The translations under genes were made by a program, and so were the position numbers. A DNA stretch of 64,000 bases from DATFCK01 sp963728975 (GTDB lineage Bacteria > Verrucomicrobiota > Verrucomicrobiia > Chthoniobacterales > UBA10450): positions 56,306-120,305 of the forward strand of contig CAVSMF010000006.1 in NCBI GenBank assembly GCA_963728975.1. Direction: 5' to 3'. The notes beneath the pieces are model-generated. The model was not told the origin of the DNA. It ran no database searches and saw nothing but the letters and a program-made list of their open reading frames with translations. Positions 1-7,992 of the stretch are shown here, piece after piece; position 1 is the stretch's first letter, and every line of letters begins with the position of its first letter.

Positions 1-138
1 GTTTTGCTCGATCGCCGGGGCAGGGCTCGCCGCCGGCTTTGGCGATGGAGCACCAATAATGTTTTGAACGGAAAGCGTTAACCCGAGCGGGACCAGGGCG
101 ACTGACGAGAGGCAGAGACGCAGGAGACGAAGAATCAT
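1..138 (-). CDS. Exported protein, N-terminal 46 residues only (runs off the window)
   Basis: An ATG at 138 on the minus strand opens a frame that stays open to the window edge. The first about 25 residues (MILRLLRLCLSSVALVPLGL...) look like a Sec signal peptide: a basic start, then a hydrophobic core. A Pro/Ala-rich linker follows (SPKPAASPAPA). It lies about 100 bp downstream of the FTR1 permease gene on the same strand, so co-transcription is likely. FTR1 permeases often have a periplasmic partner (EfeO/imelysin-like, cupredoxin or c-type cytochrome), so a role in iron uptake is a reasonable inference, but nothing in the visible residues identifies a family. Confidence 0.55.
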   Translation of the reverse strand, partial: MILRLLRLCLSSVALVPLGLTLSVQNIIGAPSPKPAASPAPAIEQN

Positions 139-238
139 CCGGTAAAGTGGGAATTTTGCCGGATGCTTCAACAACAATGTTGACGCGCAGTCCGGGGCCG
201 CTCCCACAGGCGATCGCCGGATTGAGAAGATGACCGGG

Positions 239-1273
239 TTACGGGACGGTTTCGAGTTCCTGGGCCACTGGGACGTGCCGTTCGGGTTGCGGTTTTTCGG
301 CCAGCAATTCCCCGCGCCAACGCCGCGCTCCGTAGTAGGAACCGACGACCAAGACAGCAGCGATTGCTTGCGCGAGAATCGTCTCATAGGTCGGAAAAAC
401 AGCGAACCACAGTCCGGCCCAGTCCGGAACGATGCCGGCCAGCGCCGGAATCTCGGTCCGTGAAATCCAGTGGGCCAGCTGCATTTCCTGCGCTTGCTCG
501 CCGACCATGACAAGAAGAACGACACCGAGCAAAATGCCGGTGGTGATGAGCATTTTTCGATACGGGAGCCTTTGTTGCAGAACGAAAGTGAGGACCGCGA
601 CCATGCCGGAGAGGAGGATGCCGAGAAGCGCACCTTTGAGAACGACACTGCCGCCAAAGCGCAGATTGTAACTCTGGAGAAAGAGCACGACCTCAAATCC
701 TTCCCGGTAAAGGGAGGTAAATCCAAGCAACACCAGCCCCCACCACAATCGCGTGTGCGAAGTCGCGTCCCCGTCTGCGTTGCTAATCAACGATTTGCGC
801 CGGCGATTATGAGCGCGAATCCAGCCGCCCCAATAAATCTTGTGAAAAAACCAATTCATGATTACGAGCAACACGACCACGGCCAAAAGTCCGGTGGCGG
901 CTTGTAAATCGAGCGCGGACATATTTTCGCTCAGCGCGCCAACCGTGCGGACGGCAACGATCCAGGTAAGCAATGTTGCACCGAGGGCGACCCCGGCTCC
1001 GGCGGCGACAGGGCGCCGATGCATTTGTTTGGGCCCGGTCATGCTGGCGGTGATGGCAGCCAGAACCAGGATACATTCCAAGCCCTCGCGAAATACAAGG
1101 ACGCCGATGTCGAGAAAAGCGACGGTCGAACTTGTGTTGGGCCGGGTTGGATCCGGGGATCCATGGACGGCGAAACCCTGCCAGACAATGATCGCCAGGA
1201 CCACTACCGCCGAGGCAAACAGGACGAGTTTGAAGACTGTGCGTCCGGCGGATGATTGAGGCCTGGGCTTCAT
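239..1273 (-). CDS. FTR1-family high-affinity iron permease
   Basis: A 344-residue polytopic membrane protein. It carries the two REGxE iron-binding motifs of the FTR1/EfeU family: VFREGLECILVL near residue 60 and YREGFEVVLFLQ near residue 190. About seven hydrophobic segments are visible, the first at residues 14-33. In the family the glutamates of these motifs bind ferric iron during import across the inner membrane. The exported protein that follows on the same strand may be its periplasmic partner. The ATG at 1273 is followed by a basic stretch (MKPRPQSSAGR) before the first membrane segment. The fold and role are secure; substrate (iron rather than lead) and oxidase partner are not shown here. 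Confidence 0.9.
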   Translation of the reverse strand: MKPRPQSSAGRTVFKLVLFASAVVVLAIIVWQGFAVHGSPDPTRPNTSSTVAFLDIGVLVFREGLECILVLAAITASMTGPKQMHRRPVAAGAGVALGATLLTWIVAVRTVGALSENMSALDLQAATGLLAVVVLLVIMNWFFHKIYWGGWIRAHNRRRKSLISNADGDATSHTRLWWGLVLLGFTSLYREGFEVVLFLQSYNLRFGGSVVLKGALLGILLSGMVAVLTFVLQQRLPYRKMLITTGILLGVVLLVMVGEQAQEMQLAHWISRTEIPALAGIVPDWAGLWFAVFPTYETILAQAIAAVLVVGSYYGARRWRGELLAEKPQPERHVPVAQELETVP

Positions 1274-1432
1274 AAGTTTAGCGAAGAACGTTGCCGTTAC
1301 TCACCGAAGGTTACCATATGCCCAAAAGCGCTGCTGCCGGTCGGTTGCGTTTTTTTAGCGGCGTCTTGCGCGAAAATAGCTCCTAACCGGGCGGTGTGTT
1401 GTGATTTGCCCTGTAACGCGTAATTTCTCCCT

Positions 1433-1906
1433 GTGCGACGTCTCCCTGGATTTACCCTCATCGAAATGGTTCTGGCGATCTTTATCCTGATGCTGCTGCT
1501 TCTGGTGGCGGTGCCCAGCCTGACCGGTGTCTTGGCCGACCGTCGTCTCCGGCGATCGCTTGATAGCTTTAATAAGCTGGTGAATCAGGCGCACGAACAT
1601 AGCATTATCGACCACCGCTCTTATCTGATTGTCGTAACCGAAAAATCGATCGAAGTGCGTCCGGAGGTTATGACAAAAGAGGATGACCCGGACCCGGTGG
1701 CTGAGCTTCCGCTGGATCGGGGGGATTCCCTCCGTTTGAGCTTGCCGGCGGCCCTAATGAAAGATCCGCCTCCGGAATGGGTTTTCTGGCCGTCGGGCGC
1801 GTGTGAGCCGGCCACGGTCGAGTTTCATAACCGCAGCGGTTTTTGGGCGGCAAATTATTCCCCGCTTACAGCCCGGCCGGAGGTGTTTAAGTATGCGCCG
1901 AAGTGA
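1433..1906 (+). CDS. Type II secretion pseudopilin, GspH-like
   Basis: A 157-residue protein starting at GTG 1433. Residues 5-30 form a classic type IV prepilin signal: a short basic leader, then GFTLIE with the conserved Glu+5, then a hydrophobic helix (MVLAIFILMLLLLVAVPSL). Prepilin peptidase would cut before the Phe and N-methylate it. The soluble domain is short, as in minor pseudopilin H. It is the first gene of a tightly overlapping set (H-, I-, J-, K-, L- and M-like); the next gene starts 14 bases before this stop. Position and size point to GspH, but the sequence alone only proves a prepilin-like protein. Confidence 0.75.
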   Translation: MRRLPGFTLIEMVLAIFILMLLLLVAVPSLTGVLADRRLRRSLDSFNKLVNQAHEHSIIDHRSYLIVVTEKSIEVRPEVMTKEDDPDPVAELPLDRGDSLRLSLPAALMKDPPPEWVFWPSGACEPATVEFHNRSGFWAANYSPLTARPEVFKYAPK

Positions 1907-2384
1907 ACCAAACGGGCGAAGCCATGGTTTGTTGCGGGGTTGGAGTAATGTCCATTTCCCATTACTCGATCACTCCGCTTCTCCGTTCCTCCAAAGCCGC
2001 CGCCTTCGCGCCTTTGCCCTCTACGAGGTTCTGCTCGGCGTGACGGTGTTTGTGATTGGAGTGCTGGCGCTTGGTTATGCCGTGCAGAATTGTTTAAATG
2101 CCAGCGCCCTGAGCGCTGAAGATGGAAGGGTCCGGGAAATCCTGGCAAACCGAATGGCGGAGATCCAGGCCACACCCGGTATTCCGGACGCGGTCAAAGA
2201 ATCGAAAATCGACACTGGCTACGGAACGGTGCTGCTGATTCAGAAAACCGTGCCGGCGCAATTGACCGAGGAAGACGGAATCGAGCTTAACGGAGTGAAT
2301 CTGGTCTCTTTGCGGGTGGAATGGGCGCGCGGCGGCACACCCCAATCCGAGAGCATTCAATTTTATGTGTACCGTGCAGGCTAA
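1893..2384 (+). CDS. Minor pseudopilin, GspI-like, with an unusually long leader
   Basis: ATG 1893 gives 163 residues. The N-terminal helix is prepilin-like (FALYEVLLGVTVFVIGVLAL), but the canonical GFTLIE is replaced by AFALYE, with the glutamate kept. About 40 residues precede it, much longer than the usual 5-20 residue leader. The DNA of that leader (about 1940-2000) resembles the 'ATCACTCC...CTCC' intergenic repeats of this genome, so either a repeat has inserted or the true start is further downstream. It overlaps the GspH-like gene by 14 bases and the GspJ-like gene by 20 bases, which implies translational coupling. The GspI call rests mainly on gene order. Confidence 0.65.
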   Translation: MRRSEPNGRSHGLLRGWSNVHFPLLDHSASPFLQSRRLRAFALYEVLLGVTVFVIGVLALGYAVQNCLNASALSAEDGRVREILANRMAEIQATPGIPDAVKESKIDTGYGTVLLIQKTVPAQLTEEDGIELNGVNLVSLRVEWARGGTPQSESIQFYVYRAG

Positions 2385-2994
2385 GAAACAGGACCGACCC
2401 GGATTCACGCTGCTCGAAGTGACCATGGCGGTGGCCATTCTGGCTTTGATGTCATTGGCCATCTATCGGTTTGTTCAATCGAATATCCTGGCTTTGCGCA
2501 TTTCCAGCGAGGCCGCCTTGGCCGACGACCGGTACGAAGCGCTCCGGGCGCTTTTGAGCAGCCAGTTGGAAAGCTTGCCCGGCGGTTCCGGCGCCCTGAC
2601 CGGCGAACCGTTCAAGCTTAACGACCGGTCCCGGGACGAATTGAAGTGGACGAGCAGCGGCGGCCCCGGTCTGCTTACCCGTTATGCCGCGGGCGACTAC
2701 ACAGCGACCCTCCGGCTCCAGCCCGAGGACAAAAATAGCGATCGACTTGATCTGGGTTTGCTCCGAAAACCGAAGAAAGACCATTCGTTTACCGACGCGC
2801 ACGAAAGTTGGGTGCCGCTGATCCAGGACGTCCACAGTTTGCAAATCCGCTACTTCGATCCGCGGGTAAATGTCTGGTTATCGCGCTGGACCGACACGGT
2901 CACCCTGCCGCGCCTGGTCAAAATCGTGATCGAGCGCAACGACAACGCCATTCCGTGGGAGGCGATCATTCCTCTGGGCCGGACCCCATTGTGA
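2365..2994 (+). CDS. Minor pseudopilin, GspJ-like
   Basis: A 209-residue protein with a clear prepilin signal near residue 13: GFTLLEVTMAVAILALMSL, including the conserved Glu+5. The long soluble domain, over 170 residues, fits minor pseudopilin J, which joins I and K in the pilus tip of type II secretion systems. The start ATG at 2365 lies inside the preceding gene, and the stop TGA overlaps the GTG start of the next gene (GTGA), so H to K are read as one coupled unit. No frameshift or internal stop is seen. Confidence 0.75.
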   Translation: MCTVQAKKQDRPGFTLLEVTMAVAILALMSLAIYRFVQSNILALRISSEAALADDRYEALRALLSSQLESLPGGSGALTGEPFKLNDRSRDELKWTSSGGPGLLTRYAAGDYTATLRLQPEDKNSDRLDLGLLRKPKKDHSFTDAHESWVPLIQDVHSLQIRYFDPRVNVWLSRWTDTVTLPRLVKIVIERNDNAIPWEAIIPLGRTPL

Positions 2995-3902
2995 AAAAGC
3001 CGAATCTTCCAAAGAATTCGCGAGGCGGCGCCCTGATACTTTCGCTTTGGGCCCTGTTTCTTCTCAGTGCCATGGTGATTTCCTGGGCGCTCGAAATCGA
3101 CAGCCGGTTGGCAGTTGCGGGCGAGGCAAATCGGGTCCTGGAGGCGGAAGCGATGGCCTGTTCGGGATCGGAAGTTGCCTTGCATCCCGCTATCAAGCCG
3201 GACTCGCCGAACCTGGTCGGTCAGATCGGCGATCGCGGAACTTACGAGACGCATATTACCGGGGAAGGCGGCCGCCTGAACTTGAACTGGCTTTTGGCGG
3301 GCGAAGATCCGGTCCGGCTGGAAATACTTCGGAAATATCTCGAGAACAAAGACATCGATCTTAATGAACGCGATCACATGATCGATTGTCTTCTGGACTG
3401 GGTTGATCCCAATAATTTGGTGCGGCTCAACGGCGCGGAGGAGAGCGAAAATTACCATCCGCCCAACAGACTGCTTGTTCGATTGGACGAACTCAAAAAA
3501 GTGAAAGGTTGGCAGGCATTCACGGCTGAGCCGGATTGGGATGAAGAGCTCACCCTTAACAGCGCCGGGCCGGTCGATGTGATGTGGGCGTCCCGGGACG
3601 TTTTGCTTTCCTTGCCCGGGATGACCGAGAACATCGTCGACGCATTCCTCCAGATCCGCCGGGGTCCGGATGGAGTCGATGGAACAGCCGATGATGCTCA
3701 AATGAAAAGTATGGAGGAAGTGCGATCGGCCATGGGGCTTTCCCCGGAACAGTTTCAACAAATAGCCAGCCTGGTTTCGTTCCGGGACCAGGTTTATCGC
3801 ATTGTCAGCGTTGGCCGATCGGGAGATGCCGAACGGACCGTTCAGATGGTGGTGCGGAAAATCGGCAACCGGCCGCAATTAATTAACTGGAAGGAGCTTT
3901 GA
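2991..3902 (+). CDS. gspK: Minor pseudopilin, GspK-like
   Basis: GTG 2991 gives 303 residues and overlaps the GspJ-like stop by four bases. The N-terminus (RGGALILSLWALFLLSAM) is the K-type signal, which lacks the usual glutamate. The GRLNLNWLL motif near residue 88 matches the 'G-R-x-N-x-N' signature of GspK. The later segment with LPGM and a helix-hairpin-helix-like stretch (residues 200-280) also fits GspK. In the family, K caps the pseudopilus tip in the periplasm. An alternative upstream frame start at 2808 is rejected because it would overlap the whole end of the GspJ-like gene and precede the signal sequence. Confidence 0.8.
   Translation: MKKPNLPKNSRGGALILSLWALFLLSAMVISWALEIDSRLAVAGEANRVLEAEAMACSGSEVALHPAIKPDSPNLVGQIGDRGTYETHITGEGGRLNLNWLLAGEDPVRLEILRKYLENKDIDLNERDHMIDCLLDWVDPNNLVRLNGAEESENYHPPNRLLVRLDELKKVKGWQAFTAEPDWDEELTLNSAGPVDVMWASRDVLLSLPGMTENIVDAFLQIRRGPDGVDGTADDAQMKSMEEVRSAMGLSPEQFQQIASLVSFRDQVYRIVSVGRSGDAERTVQMVVRKIGNRPQLINWKEL
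3891..3896 (+). promoter_or_regulatory. Shine-Dalgarno AAGGAG that favours an unusual start for the next gene
   Basis: AAGGAG lies at the end of the GspK-like gene. The only in-frame codon at normal spacing (7 nt) for the downstream GspL-like reading frame is ATC at 3904. No ATG, GTG or TTG occurs in that frame until GTG at 3994, yet the intervening 30 codons look like coding sequence (VFIVPAPHGWNLLRS). Confidence 0.45.
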
Positions 3903-3903
3903 T

Positions 3904-5139
3904 ATCGACCCGGCACCGACATCGGTATTCATAGTCCCCGCCCCGCACGGCTGGAACCTGCTGCGCTCCGCCGACCGGAATGGTACCTGGGATGTGCGTA
4001 ATCTTCACGATCTGAGTGAAGCGGTGCCATTGCTCCGGGCCGAGGACGATGTCGTGCTTGGACTTCCCATCGCCGATGTCGTCACCCAGCGATTCCGCCT
4101 GCCCAGCATCGATCCGGCAGAATTTCCGGAAATGGTCCGGATCCAAATCGAAAAAGCAGTCCCGTTCTCGGCGGACGAGCTCACCACCGATTTCGAGGTC
4201 ATCGAGCAAAACGAAACCGAAAGTGTGGTGGCTGCTGTCGCGGTCAGAAATCAGCGGCTGGCGGAAATTGCCGCTCCTTTGCTGGACCGGGGTTATATTC
4301 CGCGGCAAGTCACCGTCTATGCGTCTCAACGCGGCAGTACCCACGCCCCGGAAGGGTGCGCTCTTCTCATCTATCCGGAAGGCGAAGCGCTCGTCTCGGC
4401 CGTGACCGAAAACGGAAAAGTGAGTTTGACCCGGACGCTCGAAGGCATCGCGCCGCAGCAATTGCAGAGCGACCTTCCCCAATTGACTTTGAGCGCGGAG
4501 TTGCAGGGCATTCCCGGATCATTTCCCAACATTCTCCTGGACGAAACCTGTTATGAGTTGCGCGATACCGTCCAGGGAATTTTGACCAGCCGCCCGGAAC
4601 TCTTTGGAATCGAAACTCCGCCGGCCTCGGTCAAGTTGAACCTGCTTCCGGAGAGCTGGCGCCAGCGCCGCGCCCAACTGGTCCGGCGAGGGCAATGGCG
4701 GCAGCGCCTGATCTGGGTGGCGGGCGCCTATGCTGCTTTCTGCCTGCTGCTGCTGATCTATCTCGGTTATTTGCATTTTAGGATCGGCCGGCTGGATCGG
4801 CTGATAGCGCGGGATGCGCCCAAGACCGAGTTCGTTCGTCTGGCCGATGCCAACTGGAAATCGCTGGCCCCCGCCATCGACTCCCGATACTACCCGGTGG
4901 AAATCCTCAGGCAGCTCTTCCAGAGCCTCCCTTCCCCGGATGTTCACATAACGACCTATAATCAGTCGGCCCGCCAGATTTCCGTCGACGGCGAAGCCAC
5001 TACGGCCAAGCTTGCCTATGATTTTGCTGAAAAGGTAAAGAAAAATCCGGGTCTGCGGATTTTTCAGTTCACCATGGCCGACCCCCGGATCCTGCCCAAT
5101 GGCCACGCTCAATTTCGTCTGGAGGGTAGACCACGATGA
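3904..5139 (+). CDS. Type II secretion inner-membrane component, GspL/PilM-like
   Basis: About 411 residues if read from 3904, or 381 from GTG 3994. The N-terminal two thirds resemble the cytoplasmic actin-like domain of PilM/GspL (VVLGLPIADVVTQRFRLP, then the IEKAVPFSADELTTDFEVI block typical of PilM). A single membrane helix (LIWVAGAYAAFCLLLLIYLGY) sits near residue 280 of the longer form, followed by a periplasmic ferredoxin-like part. In the family, this protein links the cytoplasmic ATPase to the periplasmic M protein, which is the next gene with a 4-base overlap (ATGA). The start is uncertain: the frame is open from 3883, a good AAGGAG precedes ATC 3904, and conserved-looking residues lie upstream of the first ordinary start codon. 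Confidence 0.7.
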   Translation: MDPAPTSVFIVPAPHGWNLLRSADRNGTWDVRNLHDLSEAVPLLRAEDDVVLGLPIADVVTQRFRLPSIDPAEFPEMVRIQIEKAVPFSADELTTDFEVIEQNETESVVAAVAVRNQRLAEIAAPLLDRGYIPRQVTVYASQRGSTHAPEGCALLIYPEGEALVSAVTENGKVSLTRTLEGIAPQQLQSDLPQLTLSAELQGIPGSFPNILLDETCYELRDTVQGILTSRPELFGIETPPASVKLNLLPESWRQRRAQLVRRGQWRQRLIWVAGAYAAFCLLLLIYLGYLHFRIGRLDRLIARDAPKTEFVRLADANWKSLAPAIDSRYYPVEILRQLFQSLPSPDVHITTYNQSARQISVDGEATTAKLAYDFAEKVKKNPGLRIFQFTMADPRILPNGHAQFRLEGRPR

Positions 5140-5693
5140 TTTCTCAATGGTATGACAGGATGCATCGGCGCGAACGCACCCTTTTGCTGGTGGTGGGAGG
5201 CGTGGTCCTGCTCCTGATCAACGTGATGATTTGGAACTGGCTTTTCGGCGCTGTCGGCCGGGCCCGGTCCGACCTCGCTACGCGCCAGAGCATGCGCAAG
5301 GAACAGGAAATCTTCGTCAGCGAACGCGGCCTCTGGGAACAACGGCAGAAATGGCTTCAGCAACATCAGCCCGTGTTCAATGGCGCCGGCGAAGCCTCCA
5401 CTCTCCTGGAACAACAGCTCAGGCCGGTCGCGGCCAAGTACAATATCCTGCTGGAAAATCCTCAGATCGGTTCCGGGGAAAACACTCCGAGCCACCAGAC
5501 GGTCTGGGCCTCCGTCGAAACCAAGAGCGACTGGAAATCGCTGGTTCATTTTCTTTACGACGTGCAGCAGCCGGAGTTGTTTGTTGTATTCGAAAGCGCC
5601 AGTCTCGCGGTGGATAGCGGCGATCCAACTAAAATGCATGGCAAATTCAAAATCGCCCGCTGGTTTGCTCCGCCGCAGCGTTCAAAAGGATAA
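5136..5693 (+). CDS. Type II secretion component, GspM/PilO-like
   Basis: A 185-residue bitopic protein: a short basic N-terminus (MISQWYDRMHRRER), one membrane helix (TLLLVVGGVVLLLINVMIW, residues 16-34), a coiled-coil-like stretch (about 42-75) and a small periplasmic domain. This layout and the position directly after the GspL/PilM-like gene fit GspM or PilO, which pairs with L/PilN in the inner-membrane platform. It overlaps the upstream stop by four bases, so the two proteins are probably made in step. Sequence similarity inside this family is weak, so the assignment is mainly by topology and context. Confidence 0.65.
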   Translation: MISQWYDRMHRRERTLLLVVGGVVLLLINVMIWNWLFGAVGRARSDLATRQSMRKEQEIFVSERGLWEQRQKWLQQHQPVFNGAGEASTLLEQQLRPVAAKYNILLENPQIGSGENTPSHQTVWASVETKSDWKSLVHFLYDVQQPELFVVFESASLAVDSGDPTKMHGKFKIARWFAPPQRSKG

Positions 5694-5695
5694 CT

Positions 5696-6370
5696 ATGAA
5701 ATTACCGGCTGTTTTCCTAACGATCTTCGCCCTGTTCATCGCCATTGCTGGCCGGGGCGCTGAAGTCATCCCGAAGCGTGCCGATTTTGGGCAATATCAA
5801 GCCATGCTGGAGCATTCGCCTTTCGCGGTTGCAACTGCGGCGGCTTTGCCCGCGGCAACTCCGAATTTTGCCAAGGACCTCTACATTGCCAATGCGGCGC
5901 GATCTTCGGAAGGCGATCTCCTGACCTTGGGCAACCTGGCCGATAGAAACTTCAAGGAATACCTCACGACGAAAGGTCCGAACGAACATGGCTATGCTAT
6001 CGCCAGTATTGATTGGTCGGACAGGATCGGCGGAACCAAGGCGACAATCAGTAAGGACGGCCAATTTGCGACGATTGGTTTCAATCAGGCGCTGGTTTCG
6101 TCGCCTATTCCGGCCGCGGCAACCCAGCCCCCGTCGGCTTTTCGTCCTCCGACAACCTATCGCCCTCAAGGGAATGCCCCTGCGACAACCTATCGCCCTC
6201 CAAGGAACGTCCCCGCTGCAACCCCAATTACCCGGCCGGTGATTCCAAGTTTGCCCACCCCGCGCCCCCACATCCGCGGTATCATACCGCGCAATCCGAA
6301 CATGTCCGCCGCGGCCACCCCGATGATTGTTCCGAAGCCGCCCGAGCCGGCCGATGAAGAAGACGAGTAG
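5696..6370 (+). CDS. Exported protein with a Pro/Thr-rich C-terminal half, in the type II secretion cluster
   Basis: A 224-residue protein beginning 3 bp after the M-like gene. It has a Sec signal peptide (residues 1-21, ending AIAGRGAE), a small conserved-looking domain (about 25-140), then a low-complexity tail rich in Pro, Thr and Arg with two near-repeats of TTYRPP/TTYRPQ and an acidic end (PADEEDE). Its place in the operon suggests the job of GspC/PilP, the periplasmic link between inner-membrane platform and secretin, and such proteins often carry Pro-rich linkers. I see no motif that proves this. It is the last gene of the plus-strand half and faces gspG across an 18-bp gap. Confidence 0.6.
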   Translation: MKLPAVFLTIFALFIAIAGRGAEVIPKRADFGQYQAMLEHSPFAVATAAALPAATPNFAKDLYIANAARSSEGDLLTLGNLADRNFKEYLTTKGPNEHGYAIASIDWSDRIGGTKATISKDGQFATIGFNQALVSSPIPAAATQPPSAFRPPTTYRPQGNAPATTYRPPRNVPAATPITRPVIPSLPTPRPHIRGIIPRNPNMSAAATPMIVPKPPEPADEEDE

Positions 6371-6388
6371 GGAAGCTGCCGGTTCCAG

Positions 6389-6880
6389 TTACTGGCCCCA
6401 GAGGTCGTCAGCGGTGTCCGGTTTGCGATCCGGGCCGGCTGAAAACAGATCGTAGTTGTTTGGATTCTTGGTTCCGGGGCAGCGATAGACGTAAGGATTT
6501 TGCCAGGGATCCTTCGGAATCTGGGAATAAAGTTGATACCAGCGCGTCGGTTTGGGATCGGTGTCCGGTTGGATTACCAGGGCCTGCAACCCCTGCTCCG
6601 TGGTCGGGAAAAATCCGTTCATGCTTTCGTACAATTTTAATTGGGTGTTGATGCCTTGAACATCCGCGTCCACCCGTGTGGCCCGGGCGTACTCGACGTT
6701 TCCCCTTTGCCAGTAAATGGCCGCGCCAAGTAACAGCGCGATGATGGTGACCACCAGCATGATCTCCAGCAAGGTAAAGCCCCCGACTCGCTGACTGACG
6801 GTTGCGACCGCGCCGGGCCGAGCAGGCGATCCCGGCGGCCCCGAAGTTCTGGTTGCTCTAATCACGCCCGAAAATAGCAC
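6389..6880 (-). CDS. gspG: Major pseudopilin GspG
   Basis: A 163-residue protein. GFTLLEIMLVVTIIALLLGAA near residue 34 is the prepilin signal with Glu+5. The C-terminal part has the G-type signature: FPTTEQGLQALV, then KDPWQNPYVYRCPG, and an acidic calcium-site-like end (YDLFSAGPDRKPDTADD). These mark the major pseudopilin of type II secretion, which polymerises into the periplasmic piston. The leader is long, about 33 residues, so an internal start is possible. It is the distal gene of a minus-strand group F - unknown exported protein - G, convergent with the H-to-M half. Confidence 0.92.
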   Translation of the reverse strand: MLFSGVIRATRTSGPPGSPARPGAVATVSQRVGGFTLLEIMLVVTIIALLLGAAIYWQRGNVEYARATRVDADVQGINTQLKLYESMNGFFPTTEQGLQALVIQPDTDPKPTRWYQLYSQIPKDPWQNPYVYRCPGTKNPNNYDLFSAGPDRKPDTADDLWGQ

Positions 6881-6903
6881 AGAGACGAACAGAACGCACC
6901 CGT

Positions 6904-7980
6904 TCAGGGTCCCGGCTGCAGCAAATAATCCGATTTATCCCAGAGATATTTTAACTGGATCTGCGTTCCTCGAATCGCCGAGGTCGCGGTTCCGCCGCCG
7001 CTCAAGACGATGATGTCGTTGGTGCCAACCTTGAGTGTGTCCATCGGGACGATCTTCTGGGCCCGAATCCAGCCGGTATAATTAAACTGCATTTTTTTAA
7101 TCAGCGATTCGGTTTGGCCGCGAAAGCCGGGATCGGCCAATTCCGGCAGGGTCAAGGTGGCGGGACCAACGTCCTGCCCGTTAACGTAAACTTCCGGCGG
7201 CGCCTCAATCCGTGAATTGGCCACCTCGAACGTCAGCAAGGCCAGCAGCGGCTCTGCTTCAATCCCAAACTGGAAACTTGCTCCTTCCGAAAGACTCGGC
7301 CCGATCCGGACCGCTTCGGCGGCCAGTGTCGCTTTGACTGTCCCAAATTGTTCCATGTCCTCCGCCGGAGCGTGCAGGGGCGGAAGGGACGAGAACGGCT
7401 CCGGAATCACGTCGCGATGGAGAGCATTGACTGGATGGACCACTTCGCTGCTGGTCATCCAGTCCAGATATGCTCCGCGCACCGTCCTTCCATCACCGGG
7501 GACTTCCACGTCAATAGCCGCGATGTTCATCATCGGAACGATGACCGAATCGGAACTGGGCAGATCGATTCCCGAGCCCAGTTCGCCGGACCGCAAAACC
7601 TGGGTGCCGGACTCATCCCACGCTACCAGCTCGGGGCGGGCGGCGGCTTTATCATCAAAAAAGAGCCGGAAAAACAAAACATGATAATCGCCGGGTGGCG
7701 GTATCACCCGAATCCGGAACACGGTTTTCGGGTTCGAGTCTTTGGTTTGGGGGGGGATCATGCCGACCGATTCGACCCAGCTTGGGGCGCTTTGCGGTTT
7801 GGAATGCGCGGCGATATTCTGGCGCAGATCCAGCCACGCACTGCTGGGGGTGGCTTGATCGATATTGCTATCGTTAATGGACGGGGGCAGACCGTCGGTC
7901 AATGCTTCCTGGGCCTGAAGAAGGGAGGTTGCGGCGATGAAAAGAGCAAGCGCAACGACCCGGTTAAGCATGTAAATCAT
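6904..7980 (-). CDS. Unknown exported protein between gspF and gspG
   Basis: A 358-residue protein with a Sec signal peptide (MLNRVVALALFIAATSLLQAQ; a second ATG three codons in is equally good). The rest is soluble and looks rich in beta strands, with no Cys and no recognisable catalytic motif. It lies 12 bp downstream of gspF and 23 bp upstream of gspG on the same strand, so it is very likely co-transcribed with them. This suggests a periplasmic or secreted partner of the secretion pilus, possibly a substrate. I do not recognise the family. Confidence 0.7.
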   Translation of the reverse strand: MIYMLNRVVALALFIAATSLLQAQEALTDGLPPSINDSNIDQATPSSAWLDLRQNIAAHSKPQSAPSWVESVGMIPPQTKDSNPKTVFRIRVIPPPGDYHVLFFRLFFDDKAAARPELVAWDESGTQVLRSGELGSGIDLPSSDSVIVPMMNIAAIDVEVPGDGRTVRGAYLDWMTSSEVVHPVNALHRDVIPEPFSSLPPLHAPAEDMEQFGTVKATLAAEAVRIGPSLSEGASFQFGIEAEPLLALLTFEVANSRIEAPPEVYVNGQDVGPATLTLPELADPGFRGQTESLIKKMQFNYTGWIRAQKIVPMDTLKVGTNDIIVLSGGGTATSAIRGTQIQLKYLWDKSDYLLQPGP

Positions 7981-7992
7981 GGCGATTCTAAA

